Positions 12,973 to 25,713 of a DNA stretch of 64,000 nt are shown one piece after another. The position numbers and the translations under genes are program-made. Source of the DNA: Lutjanus erythropterus (Eukaryota > Chordata > Actinopteri > Lutjaniformes > Lutjanidae); NCBI GenBank assembly GCA_020091685.1, contig CM034607.1, positions 11,337,548 through 11,401,547 of the forward strand. The letters are read 5' to 3'. Under the pieces are notes generated by a model that did not search any database, had not been told where the DNA came from, and was given only the letters and a program-made list of their open reading frames with translations. Each line of letters starts with the position of its first letter. Positions within the stretch are counted from its first letter, which is position 1.

Positions 12973-13942
12973 ACTACCAGCTAGCCCCATTTACAGCTCC
13001 CCACACAACCATGAAAACCTGCCTGGCTAAAAGCAATATATGAGAATCTGCAAACTCCTTTGATAGTGTAGGCACTGAGAATTTTACCCACTTTCAAAAT
13101 TAACACATAGTACAAAATATCTTTTTGCTTGTGCCATCATCAGGTTTTGAGCAAGTAAGTTGAGCAGTGTGTTGAAATCAATCATTTGTATTTATCTTAT
13201 CTGTGAAAGTGGAATATATCTGTTATACATTGTTGGGAAAGGAAAAAAACAGTCCATAATCATCTGTAATGAAACACTTAAGTGATAAACCTCAGCAAAC
13301 ACACCCTGTAAAAACAACCTCCACCAGATCAGTAAAGTGGAGCTACTGCACCCGACTCCGTCTCTTCCCACTGTTGTTGTGTCTCTCTGGACTTTGCGCT
13401 TGTGGTAGTTTTCCACAAAGAAGACCTGACATCACCTGGAAAATTCCCACAAATCCATCCATCAGCCATCACATGAATAACTCAAATGACTTTTGTAGAA
13501 GATGATTTGCTTTCAGGGTTTATGTGGTACACATGATGGAAAATATTTTGTAAAACTCTCAGACATCAAGTTCTTTCTATGGACAGGAGGAGGTTTAAGA
13601 GCTTAATCAATGACGTTTTGTCACACTTAAAATGAGTGTAAAAATGATCAAATGTAAGGTTTTGTCACCATGTACACAACAGTGTACAAAGGAAAAAGAA
13701 TAGTACGGTTCAATAAATCCAGTTCTGTTCTTGAGGAAACAAATCTGAGTTGTCATATGTCAGGTCAGGTCCCGATAAATGTAAACATCAAAAATCAATA
13801 GGAACGTCTATATTACAGTTCAACATGATTGATTATGTGTTGTCTGTCTGGTGAATCAAAATGGAAATCCCACAAAGGCAGCGATAACGACCAGGATGTA
13901 CTGTTCTGTTCTGTTACTGCAGTAACTCGGTTCCAGCCTGTC
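12973..13942. other. Convergent intergenic segment (3' UTRs of tert and slc6a18)
   Basis: 970 bases lie between the tert stop codon and the slc6a18 stop codon on the opposite strand. It should hold the 3' UTRs of both genes, possibly overlapping. The first plus-strand AATAAA after the tert stop that I noted is at 13712-13717, which would give a tert 3' UTR of about 0.75 kb; this is a guess from sequence. No other gene is seen. Confidence 0.5.
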
Positions 13943-16900
13943 TCAAGCTGACTGGTTGTTGTTCTCTTGTGTTTCAACCTCAAAGCCGTCATTGCAGTAG
14001 GGGTTTAGGTCAGCGCGAGCAGAGGACTTGTTGGTTATCAGTCTGTAGAGAGCCACCAGGGGGATGGAAACCACAGGCACCACGCAGAGGAGGATGATTA
14101 TGGCAAACACCCAGTCTGGGTAGGGCAGCACTTCACTTTCTGGGAATTCTTTCTACAGAAAAAGACAGAAGTAAAAAATGTGATGCATACAATATTATAA
14201 AATATTTCACTTTAAAATAAAGTTTGAAAATTTGTGAAATGTGTTTATCAACATCTTGCCGAGAGAAGATGTGTACCACTCTCATTTGGAGCTGATAGGT
14301 GATTAGCTTAGCTTAGCATGATCACTTAAAGTGAGTGTGGCCAGCCAAGAAATAATTCTGTCACATACCTCCCCACTATAACTTATTTTTACTTATTAGT
14401 TTTTGTATTGAACAAAAGAAAAAACAAAAAAAAGACTTCCAACATGTTTGTAAAATTTAGAGGTGCTACGAGAGCTTGACATCCCAGATTGTCACAGCTG
14501 GATGACCCAAGGCCAAACAAATATCTGTAAAACACCAAACTGTCCCGGTATTCACCACAGTTAAATAAATAATTGCAATATTAGACTTTTTTCAGAGCTT
14601 ACATGGACGTTTATCATATTCTGTCCCACTGGTCATTACCTAACCCAATACAGAAACATAAACAATGCCCCACGTGCCTGAATTCAATGTGTCAAAATAT
14701 GTATCAATCTGTCCATGAGTTGTGGTCAAGTCATAGGAGAGCATCACCAGCTATGATGTTGTATGTATGTATGTTAACAGTTAACTGTCATACTGAAGAG
14801 AAAGTCTATGTTACTGAAGAGCCTCAGCGTAGTTATTTCTTTGTAAATTGAAAACAGTTTTAGCATTCATTTGGAGTTGTGTTTCGGGTCACCTGACGGC
14901 TGTAAGTCCAATATTCACTCTCTTTTAGCTCTGTTTTTGTTCTCCACCTACTACTAACGGAAAGCTCCTCAGCTGCTAAATGCTACAATGCGTTCACGAG
15001 CTAGTTACAAACTTTTGGCTGTTGTTTGTTGATGGGCTGGTAGTGTATAGTAGGTTTATCAGAACCTCTGACTGGAATTTGATGTCTCCTGTGGCTGAAA
15101 ATGATGCTAATATCATTGGTTAGATAATAAAGTTGTGGGGCCTAAAACCAAAATGATAAGAAAGATGCTCAATCTCTCTTCATATCTGAGGGCAACTGCA
15201 AAGTTAAGTAATAAATTCTCTGTATATTAGTCAGTATGAGTCTCCCCTTTCACACACATACAAACAAAATAATCAAGTTCCTTGAAACTTAAGGGACAGA
15301 CTATACAGTCAGTGCTTCCACATTATTCCTTCTTTACTTCTAAATGATCAACATTTCCTTTTCAGTCCACATTACTTGCTTACATAATCAGGATTCCATG
15401 CAGGATAAGTGGGGTGTTTCTGTGCCTGGACGACCACATAGGCAAGAAACACCGCTAGGAGCATTAGAGGACTGATCACCATCCAGCATGCCTTCCAGTA
15501 GAGGTTGGGCCTCGATCCAGTCATGAAATAGATGTCATCGCTGAAACTGTCACAGGACAAGCGGAGCAGAGGAAAAGTTAAAACACACTGGCTTCAAATA
15601 CAAAGTTCTACAGTACTGATGAAGAGGAGAAAAATTACGTTTTCATCCCACGGACATAAATGACTCCTATAATCTCAAAGAATGCAACGATGAGCAGAGG
15701 CACAGAGCCCACATAGCCATTAAAGACCTCCACCCAGTAGTTCCCCGAACCCAGGGTGAAGGTGAGAGCTGTCAAGAAGGCTATCAAGCAGATGATCGCT
15801 GGGGAAGTGGAAAAAAAAAAAATATCAGATTCAAAATCCACAAGTTGATCCTCTTGACTATAGAACAGCTTTAAGCTTATTTGCATGTACCTGTTAGGAC
15901 CTCATTAGGCATCCACTTGGGCACTAGTTTGAGGTCATTGATGGGTGCGAGGACCCCCTCTAGGTTGCCAAACATGGAGGACAGTCCCAAGCTGAACAGC
16001 ATGATGAAGAATAATATGGCCCATATCTGCGAGCCTGGCATCTCTATCACCGCTTCAGTGAACACGATAAAAGCCAGGCCGGTACCCGATGCACTCTAGG
16101 GGAGGATGATGAAGGAGAGGAAAGAAAGTAAGGAGTGAGGAAGGAGGGAACTTGACCTGACCACAGGTTTGACTGGTATATGACGGACTGCTGTCAGGGA
16201 AAGAAGGAGGGTGAGAATTAGAAAAATGAGACTCAGATAAAAAGAATGGAATGTGCAACATTGGATGAGTTTTCAAAGTTACAGTACCCGGCCAAGGAAT
16301 TCCTGTAAGTTACAGGTCTCCAGCGGCACTTTGGCCAAATCTTCAGGATATGTTTTATTCAGATATCCAATCCAGTTATCATAGTTTTCAAATGTTATGT
16401 TCTGGTCTGCAATGTCAAAGGTGTTGGTCAGCTCCAAGATGTTTCTGCAGGTGGGATGCCAAAAAAAGTGCCTCATTGGTATCGGCAAGAAAAAGACAAG
16501 CTTTAGAATTACATGAAATATTTGTTCATACGTACTTCTCTTGACAGGTGTTGTAGCTGCTGGTAGCTTTAAATCCCAGGATGGAGAAGATGGGAATGGA
16601 GGCGTAGAGAGATGTTGCACTATTTATTATTCCTACTATAACAGCATCCCTCTCGCAGTTGTTTCTAATGAACACAGAAGAGCAAAGAGCTTTGTACAAA
16701 CCCAAATCCCAAAAAGGTTGGGACACTGTGTAAAATCTAGATAAAAACATAATGCAATTATTTGAAAATACCTTTTGACATATATTTTTTTTGTATAAGG
16801 CTGTACCAGAACAGTTTACCAATACCTATATGTAGATACTGGGTAACAAGATGGACTAAGGGGCTATCAATTTGGAATTTTACAAAGAAATTGTGCTGTA

Positions 16901-19900
16901 GTTATTTTTTAACGACTGGGCACCTATTCTATTATAATATATTATAATATATTAACTATTACATAGTAACTACAAGAAATACAGGCTGTATTCTAAAGCA
17001 CTGACAGCTCTCCCCTTGTCACATACCCTTGCGCTTCATAAGTCACCACACATTTTTAATGGTAGACAGGTCTGGACTGCAGGAAGGAAGTCTAGTACTC
17101 AAACTCTTTTACTACGAAGCCAAGCTGTTGCACAACATTCAGAATGCGTTTTGCTGAAATAAGCAGAGACGTCCCTGAAAAAACACATCGGCTAGATGGC
17201 AGCATATGTTGCTCCAAAACCTATCGGGGCCTTTCAGCATTAATGGTACCTTCACAGATATGACGAGAAGTCAGAGATGTTGTTGATATATTGCTTTCAC
17301 TTTGCATGGTAGAGTCTTGAATTGCATTTGTAGATGCAGTGTGCTTATTGACAACATTTTTCCAAAGTGTTCCTGAGCCCACGTTGTATCCTTTATACAA
17401 TCATATTGGTTTTTAATGCAGTGCCACCTGAAGGGTTGAAGGAGCATTTAATAAGGTCATTAAATGTCTTGTCTTTGTGCTGTTTTCAACTGAATAGAGG
17501 TCAAAAAATATTTCCAAATCATTGCATTCTGTTTTAACTTGTTGTTTTATACAGCGCCCAATTTTGTAATTGGAATCATCTCAATTTTACTGATGTAGTT
17601 GATGGATTTTAGCCCTTACTTCTCTGGATTATAGCTGGAGAAAGCTATGAGACCTCCAAAGGCCACAGAGAGAGAGAAGAAGATCTGGGTGGCAGCATCC
17701 AGCCAGACCTGAGGGTTCTGCAGTTTTTCCCACTACGGCAAGCGTAAAAACACATCGGGTCATTGTGTCCGGCATGAATGAATGCAATCTTACATCATCT
17801 GTAGTGGCAACAAATGGCCAAACTCACATTAGGAGTGAAGAGGTACACCAGTCCGTCAGCAGCCCCAGGTAGAGTGATGGCACGGATCAGGAAAATAGTC
17901 AGCACCAGGTAAGGGAATGTGGCTGTCACATACACAGCCTGAAACATTCAAACACAAGACACATCCCTCATTAACTCTTTCTCTCTTATTTCTTACTGGG
18001 ATTGTCAGCAGTGAGGTCAAGTAGATATGGTACAGTGGCTTATTTTGAAACACAACTTCATATATTTTTCACCAGGTAAACCGACCTTTCCCATGGACTC
18101 AATGCCTTTGATGAAGCAGATGTAGACCACACACCAGGCGCTGGCCAGGGTGACAACCATCCACCACCGTATGGAGTCGCTGGTCTCAATGTTAGCGGTG
18201 ATGTTCAGGGTACTGCGGTACCAGAAGTAATTCACCGGAGTGCTCTTCTCGCACTCGACGTCATAGCCTATACGGATGCATACACATGCCAAAAACAAAG
18301 GCAGCACAAGATCTGTAAGGGTCTGTAAGAGCTTAATCTTCAAGTTAGTTTTCAATTTTAGATTGAACATTAACTTCTTCAACAAAACTAAGATCATGTG
18401 CTTTTGGAGTTGAATATTAAAACTTGTCCCTGCAATTGAAAATCATCACCATGAGACCACGATGTGTGTTCTTTAAGACTGTCACGTGTGCCACTGTCAG
18501 TCATTAGGTGAAACTCTTAAACTGAAGAACAATATGCTGTTTTATATGTTGTGGTGCAGTAATTCTTTGTGCCATAAAACAGTCCAGTAGTTTTCCTATA
18601 AAGACTAATCTGAAATGCCGTGCAGAGCCCGCTAGTTAACACTCCTCTCGGTGATGTTCCTGTAACCTTATTGCAAATACTACATTCCAGAGGAGTGCAC
18701 TTTAATGACTTTAGACTCAGACTTCATGTCTGAATCAACTAACATTAAAGGAGAAATACGCAAAATGAGAACTGCTGCCCAAATAGTGAATTGGAGTCAT
18801 AAAAATATATTAAATAGGTTGAAACCCTGTTTAATATATGATCTAAGTGAGCTGTTGTATGATTTTACGTTAAATTTATCACATGCTTCTCTTTTAAGGT
18901 TTTTAATTTCCTACAAGTCAACACTTAATTCCTCAGCTCTACTTGAACCAATCTGACAGCATCCAGTCAAGTTGCAGGAAATAACCATGAAGAAATAATG
19001 CTATGTCACTGAACTCTAGTATGGAAATATGAAACCCAGGATAATTTTGTTTGCATACAAAAATGGGTTGAAATTACAGACGGAGACACGACAACTTCCA
19101 TCTTTGTTGGACAATTGAAGAGGCACAAAGAATGATGAGTCGAGGCACTCTTGTTAAAATGGCATCATGTTTGGTGAAGAGTGTACTCTTACCATGGTAG
19201 TAACAATCCCAGTGTGTGATGATAAATGTGTCATAGCAGTTTGAATGGCTGGTGGGTTTTCCTGTTACCTGTGCGGTTTTTATTGAGTGGACACTCGCTC
19301 CACGGCAGCGGGTTTTGGAAAGAGTGAAAGAAATACCAGAGCACCCAGGCCATGATGGTGTTGTAGAAAATGCACACCAGGAATGACACAATCATGGAGG
19401 CGACTCCTACACACAGGGAGTAAATGATAAACATTTTCCATACCACAAAAAAAAAAGAATCTGGAATAAAAATCCTAATAGATTTTGCTAATAATTATAA
19501 GCCACCCACCAACTCCACCCAGTAGCGGTGAGATGCTGTTCCAGACACCGATGCTGCCCTTGCGGAGCCTCTGTCCTATAGCCAGCTCCAGGTAGAGCAG
19601 GGGGAGGCCCTCAAACACCAGCGCTATCAGGTAGGGGATGAGGAATGCACCTGAAGACAGGAAGTAAACATTAAGTCCCTGTTAGACATCAGACAGATTA
19701 ACACACTCTGCAGACACATTTTAAGATAAGGTTGTGGCCATTTGAACCCTCTTAATGAAACAAATAAAAACTACTATTAGTTATCTTAATCAAGTAAGTA
19801 GTTCATATGTAAGTTCATATGTACAATTTAAGTAACTAAGACAACCTCATACAACATATGAACACACAAGATTCAAATGTTAGAAATGATTTCATATAAA

Positions 19901-21391
19901 ACAGATATACTGTATAATGATCTCATATCAGCAGGCAGAATGTCATTAAAAGTACAATAAAACAGATTAAAAAAAAAAAAAAAAATCAGTGTATAAGGAA
20001 GTGGATAAATGTAATTTTGTAGTTGTTTTGGATGAATTTGTTGGTATTTATAAAGATATGTTTGTATTTTTGGTGTGTGGTGAATGTTCTGTGTTTACCA
20101 GCCTAGGAACTGCAGATGGCAATGAGCTCAAAGCTAAATATGGCATAAATCATCTGTTCTCATTTTGAGATTAGAGTTGTCACAATACAAGAATATTTAA
20201 CTTCCGTACAATAATAGTGTTAAAAAAAAAGAAAAATACTTGATATATTTTGCACTACTATGAAATAAAGAAAAAAAATCCTTTTTTTTAACTTAACAAC
20301 ATGCATACAGTGCTGATACAAAAAGATACAGATACAGCTATCCTGAGAGTAGGGCTGTGATTAACGGCTAATCTGTGGATGATTTTCTTGATCAATCGAT
20401 TAGTTGTTTGGTCAAGAAAATAGTGGCAAATGTTGATCAGTTTACTGTCAGAGAGAACTAAAGGAACAAGAAAGTATTCACATTTGAGAACCTGGGATAT
20501 TTTTTTTCTTTATAAATCACTCAGGTTAAACCTGATCCTGTGAATTAGGATTCTCTGTCTGTGGGATGTGAGATATCTCACTGAGAGAACTATGAGGAAG
20601 TAAACACAGGAATTGGAGCAGACTAGTGGAAACAATCCCTAACATTTACTGTGATCAATCAAACATAGATAAGACTCACCATTTCTGGAGTGCAGTGCAA
20701 GGATTGACCTAGTTCATTTGTTAATGACTAATTAAAGTGAGACAGAAAGAGACTCATGCAAGTGTTGTTGCAATTCAAGTGTGGCCAGGATGAATTATTT
20801 AATCCCTGATTGGATAAAGTAGTCTGAAACATTTTAGGAGTACAGAGACAAAGTAACATAAGTGATAAAATACTTAAAAATCTGTAAACTTTATCAAACC
20901 ATGGTTATGAGGATGATTGGGGAACTATAATGCAGCTAGGGCTGCAACTAACAATTATTTTTATTGGTGATTAGTCTGTTGATTTGCCTAGAAAATGGTG
21001 TAAATGTCCATCAGTGTTGATAACATCTGCAAATGTCTTGTTTTGTCCGCAACTCAAAGATATTCAGTTTACTGTCAGAGATGAATAAACAAACCAGAAA
21101 ATATTCACATTTGAGAATCGGGGAAGTTTGGCTTTCTTCTTCTTCAAAAACTACTCAAAAGGATTACCTAATGAGTAAAATATTTGCCAGTTAATTTAAG
21201 AAAAGATTTATAATCGATTGTTGAAGCTCATATAACAGCATCATCTCACCTCCTCCGTGGATTTGGCAAAGGTAGGGAAATCGCCAGACGTTTCCAAGTC
21301 CCACTGCAAAGCCAATGGATGTTAACAGGTACTGAATTTTGTTGTCCCATTTGGGTCTCTCCTCCACCACAGAGTTGTCTGTTGTGCCCAT
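13943..21391 (-). CDS. slc6a18: Sodium-dependent neutral amino acid transporter B0AT3-like, 12 exons, 616 aa
   Basis: LeuT-fold SLC6 transporter; mammalian SLC6A18 takes up neutral amino acids such as glycine and alanine at the apical membrane of kidney tubules. Exons in transcript order: 21391-21250, 19650-19510, 19406-19269, 18267-18086, 17938-17828, 17732-17620, 16664-16536, 16444-16288, 16095-15891, 15798-15639, 15546-15384, 14152-13943 (1851 nt). Features seen: RPKWDNK before TM1, [14 protein letters not shown] in TM1, ALAIGQ-type TM2, [10 protein letters not shown] in TM6, and SASGTGLAF at the start of exon 9. The SASG form and [10 protein letters not shown] in exon 11 favour SLC6A18 over SLC6A19, which has EGTGLAF and EFMIGHKP. 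The ATG at 21391 (A at -3, G at +4) is preferred; the frame is open upstream only to a GTG and then a stop. A Tc1/mariner-related element sits in intron 6. Convergent with tert, as in mammals. Confidence 0.93.
16697..17575 (-). mobile_element. Tc1/mariner-related DNA transposon relic in slc6a18 intron 6
   Basis: Flanked on the left by TA, beginning caaacccaaatcccaaaaag and ending near 17575 with a degraded inverted copy. The subterminal DNA matches the long inverted repeats of the element at 26578-28608. On the minus strand near 17050-17090 a stretch encodes a remnant of the '(C)SPDLS.I' transposase motif, so this is an internally deleted copy in reverse orientation. It lies wholly within the intron. 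Confidence 0.65.
19651..21249. other. Intron 1 of slc6a18, containing dispersed repeat copies
   Basis: A 1.6 kb intron. Two copies of one interspersed repeat occur at about 20350-20530 and 20940-21190, sharing 'cagtttactgtcagag' and 'attcacatttgagaa'. The same repeat is found in tert intron 2. I see no exon or RNA gene. Confidence 0.5.
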
Positions 21392-24231
21392 CCTCAGCTC
21401 GCACAAGTCCACTTCAGTCACAAGGATGCAGCTCTTCTAATCCAAACATGCACTTCAGTCATTTACAGTTAGATATTTCTTTATTTCTCCACCTGTTTGC
21501 AGCTCAGTTTATGCTCCTGAGTGGTTTAGTCAAAGTGATGTCCACTGCTCTGCTCTCATCCTCTGTCTTGTTCTCTTTAGTGGGCTGTCCTTATGTCCTA
21601 TCAGGTGCAGCTTTGAGTCATGGATACAGATTTTTATTGGTTTTTATAAAGAAATCAGGCCTCCGGGAAGGGAGTGAAAACACCAGGTATGAGGATTTAG
21701 TGGTTAAACCTCCCTGCTTGTTTAAAATGGGAGTGTTCTGTTCCTTGAATAATTAATAGCCTGGTGAGTCAGTGTAACACTGACCTAAAGAGCTATTTGG
21801 ACACAGTCAGTAAAAAGACATAATGACAACTGTATATCAATCAAACTATATACATTATTCAAACCTTTCTCATACAGTAAAGTTTGTACATTGAAATTAA
21901 ACAGGGAATGTTTACAGAGAGGCATGCAGGTGAAATAATTGATTTAAAAAAATTATAGTTAAATAAATGTGGCAGCAGTTATGTGTACAAGACATACTAC
22001 TGACCTGAGATCTCTGTGGTCAAGTCTGCTGTTTTTGCAGATGCATGCATGTTTTAATCTGAAGGGAATAAAAAACACTGACTTGTGGTGCTGTGGCAGA
22101 ATGTTCCTTTAGTTATATTCTTTATGTGAAGCTTTTAAAAGCTGCTTGCCAGGCCTGGAATTTCATCATTTGATTTCAAGTCAATGGAAACAGTGAATGT
22201 AACTCGAAGGTTAATGATGATTTTATTTTTACTTCTTTTTTTCCCCCTAATTTGTTAATATATAATGACATCATTCTATATAGTGTATAATGAATTAGTC
22301 TTTCAAAATAAAGAGACATTTTATCAAAATAGTCATTGAATAATAATGAAAGTTTTGCCACTGTTTTGAGATAATAAGTCATTATTTTGAGATATGTCAC
22401 TAATTTCTCATAAAGTTTCTCATGATGACTTAGAGGATCTTTTTTTTTAAATCACAATCTTCTTTTTTTTTAATCATAATGGTGGTAATAGGCTTTCATA
22501 GAAGAGCAGCACAATGAAAATACAGATGTTTCATAGAGGAGACAAGCATATATAATGCAGGTCTAGTTGTCTGTCACTGCTAACAGAGACTCCATTCAAC
22601 ATTCGGCTTTGTGATTAAAGCAAGTTCATATCATGTTGACCCTTTGCACACTCCCTTTCTCGCCCTCCTCCTGAGTGCTTTGTCTCTCCTGCAAGTTGAC
22701 GTCACACTTAAATATCCTGGTTTTTCATACCAGGTTCAGAATCTAACCTGCCCGTGATGATGGTCCCCAGTGGTGGTAAAATCACTGAAGAGTTGAACTG
22801 ATACTGTTCAGTTGTTGCTGTTGGATTTCTATGATTTCTTATAAACTGACGTTATTTGCAGCTGACTGTGTCAAAAACTGTTTGTATGTTTTCTCCCAAG
22901 CCACATTGTAAATGTAGAACAAGATATTCTCATCTCAAGAGAGAAACTAGAAGTTGTGTCAGAGTACAAATATTATAAGAATACACCTCAGCTTCCAGAT
23001 AAATTGAAGTTTACTTTAGCAACTTTAGGTTTACCAAGAACTTCTTATCAAAGCTTTTCTCCCACATCATCTCTTGTCTGAGAAGTTGGTCTAATACACT
23101 ATAGACTACAACCTGGAACTTTTATCATTGCAACATTTCTAAAGAAATATCATGTGCTTAACTGGGAAAACCCCATCAAATATATGAATGTCTAAATTTA
23201 TAAGATTATACATGATTTAACACCTCCACTGGCTGCTTTCACCAGCTTCAAATTTACCACAAACAGAACTGCTAGCATGAATGGATTACTGGATGGGACA
23301 TAAAATGATGACAAAGACACACAATGACAACAAAGAAAGGCAAAAAAAATGACCACAAAGAGACACCATATGACCAAAGAGAAACAAAACGATCGCAGAC
23401 GCACAAAACAATGACAAAGAGACACCAGTGACCACAAATGAGAGCACAAATGGACACAAAGCTAACAACTACAAAGAACCTCTCTAAGTGTTTTACGTGT
23501 GTCTGAGATTGTGAGAGTTTCTGCAATATGTGGCTCAGCTGCAGCAGATGTTTTGTGTCTCTTTCAGTGTGGGGGAGTTAGCCTCTACTGTATGTAGGGT
23601 GGGGTGGGGGGGCATTTACATGATGAGTTAGATGAGTCTCTAATTCATCCATATAAATATAAGTGTTGCCTCTGTATGTTAGCCATGTGATAGACTGTTG
23701 ATCTGTTTAGGTCGTACTCCGACTCTCCCAGTGTGAACAGAGACAGTCAATCGAACCTGTCATCCAGCTTTCCGTCCACCGTGGCTCAACAAGGAAACAC
23801 TCTCCAGTATACCACAAACAGGGAATTTAATACTTTGGAAAACGCCAACTCGATATGACTGACTCAGGCTTCTGTAGCCTCATAAAAGCTTCAGATAAAC
23901 TTTTGAATACATTCTTGCATTAAAGGAGAACTGTGATAATAACTCCCAGTCCCCAAGACAGACTTGAAAAATGGTGCAATAACCCTTTAATAGACAAAGA
24001 TTTATCTGTGCTTTAACCTGAGCTTTGAAATATAAGTGATAGTGTGACACAAAAAGACTTTTACAAACTGAAAATCTAAGTAAATTTACTTATTTAGATG
24101 GTTAAGGAAAATCAGTTTCAGAGGTAAGATTTTTCTCGTCCTGCTGGACTGATATACTGTTGTCTATTTCTGCCACCTACTGGTGTAAATGTGCTTCTGC
24201 AAAGCCCTGCACAACATCCACAAGTCTCTGA
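21392..24231. other. Intergenic region upstream of slc6a18
   Basis: Holds the slc6a18 5' UTR and promoter, neither of which I can delimit. A degenerate short tandem repeat lies at 23305-23480. The rest is AT-rich with no supported exon on either strand. Confidence 0.45.
23305..23480. repeat. Degenerate minisatellite with units of about 20 bp
   Basis: A purine-rich run of imperfect units built on 'atgacaacaaagagacac' variants (for example atgaccacaaagagacacca, atgacaaagagacaccagtg). It is opened in several frames on the minus strand, giving Cys/Val/Ser-rich artefact reading frames with no gene behind them. Confidence 0.6.
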
Positions 24232-24257
24232 GTGTGTGTGTGTGTGTGTGTGTGTGT
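24232..24257. repeat. (GT)n microsatellite
   Basis: About 13 uninterrupted GT dinucleotides between unique sequences in the slc6a18 to slc6a19 interval. Confidence 0.9.
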
Positions 24258-24476
24258 AAACATGTTACTCCAGTACTTCAATCACCATTGGCTCACATTT
24301 TAAAACACATTTATTAAATATAATAAATTTACAAAAGACATGTTCAGAAAGATAGAAAATTAATAAATAGTATCACAACAAAACATGCTGAAATCTCTTG
24401 ATACTCGATGCAGCTCCAGCTGAGTCAGCTCTCTTCTAGACTCTGTTTCCTCTGTTCTGATGTGGGTCTTGAGGTT

Positions 24477-24893
24477 CTATGGAGTCTCATCTGCAGGCTT
24501 GGCGTCAGCCGCAAATCTCACAGCAGGTTTGATTTGGTTTATGATCTCTGTGGCTACGAGGCCGCAGGTCACCAAGGCTATCTGAGCGTCCTCCATCACA
24601 TCCTCTCTACTCAGCCAGGTGTTAGGCAGCGCCTCGCACAGCCTGACTTTGAGTGACCAGCAAAGTTCTTTTCTTGTTTCTGGTCTGCAAGGCGTTTGGG
24701 GCTTTGGAGGCAGACTCAAATTTTCCCATATTTCTTTGCCTCCTTTTACAGCAACAAGTGCATTTACTCCGCCATCTCATTTTCAAAGGTTCTCTGCAGG
24801 TTAAAGGACGTGTTGTTGTTCCGTGATCTCAACAAAGCAATCCGCAAACTTTGCAGGACTTTGGAGAAGATGGTCATGAAAAGCTCCTGATCA
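24477..24893 (-). pseudogene. Unrecognised coding-like segment, possibly a broken gene
   Basis: A locally GC-richer patch whose minus strand has protein-like frames in different registers. One, from about 24890, contains LFMTIFSKVLQSLRIALLRS and ends in a stop near 24757. Another, ending at 24477, contains EDVMEDAQIALVTCGLVATE and ends AKPADETP. The frames are close together but not joined by an obvious intron. I do not recognise the family. It could be a decayed gene or retrocopy, terminal exons of an unannotated gene, or chance. No function is proposed. Confidence 0.25.
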
Positions 24894-25674
24894 TCTTAGT
24901 TAACAACAACAATAATATATATTTTCTTTAATTTTTATTTCTGCTACTAGCTGTAGTTATTTTGTTGTTCAGTCAGTGGCTGGAAACCAGTGGTCACGTC
25001 CAAACATACAATCACTGAACTTAAAATTACTGTGTGTTCAAAAGTAAAGACATAACAAAATCCAAAATGCCAACGGGTATCATCATCAAGGCACAATCCA
25101 GTCCGATTGTAACCAAAAGAGCTGCTCCATCATCAAAATTCAGACTTAAAGAAGATTTTAACGTGCTCTCACTCCCAAAACTCATTGACAGTTTTTTTTT
25201 TTTTTTACTAGGACTCTAAAAGAAAGACCTATATTGTACTTTTGATAATTAACTTTTTTAGCGCTTGTTAGTTTGTGTCCCTAATAGTTTTCTGACCTGA
25301 TGGTAGTTTTTTTTGAGTGTACCTCGAATAAAATCCAGATCTGGTGAGATCAAAAACATCTGAATGGTAAAACTCACAAGTAAGCTACGTTGATATAAAA
25401 CATTATGAGTGACTTGCTTCAGGTGTACAACATGGATGGATGGAAAACAGCGTCTCTAGTAAAGAAGGACGCAGTACAACTATATAACAGGCCACACATG
25501 AAACTGCACAAAACATGAGTAGAAATACGGAGAATTTACAGAAGTGCAATGATAAACTTGTGCATGGATATTCAGTAAATATGCAAACCACTGTTTGCAG
25601 TAGTAATTTAAATAATTTGATAATATGATTTTTTTTATATATAAATAAACACAACAGATTAAATAATCTTGCAT

Positions 25675-25680
25675 TTTATT
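25675..25680 (-). terminator. Candidate polyadenylation signal of slc6a19 copy B
   Basis: AATAAA on the minus strand, 34 bases after the stop codon of the copy B gene. At the matching place, copy C has ACAACAAAA instead, so the signal is specific to copy B. Its use is inferred. Confidence 0.4.
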
Positions 25681-25713
25681 GTATTCTGAATTTTATACCT
25701 TTAATTGGTTTAA

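Noticed and set aside
21392..21421. Ten-residue N-terminal extension of slc6a18
   Set aside because: The frame is open but starts at GTG just after an in-frame stop; the first ATG is at 21391.
21319..21756. 145-codon plus-strand frame over slc6a18 exon 1
   Set aside because: It overlaps the antisense of the first exon and then runs into non-coding DNA; no family likeness.
23198..23526. Cys/Phe/Val-rich frames in several registers on the minus strand
   Set aside because: Artefact of the degenerate minisatellite; multiple frames are open because of base composition.
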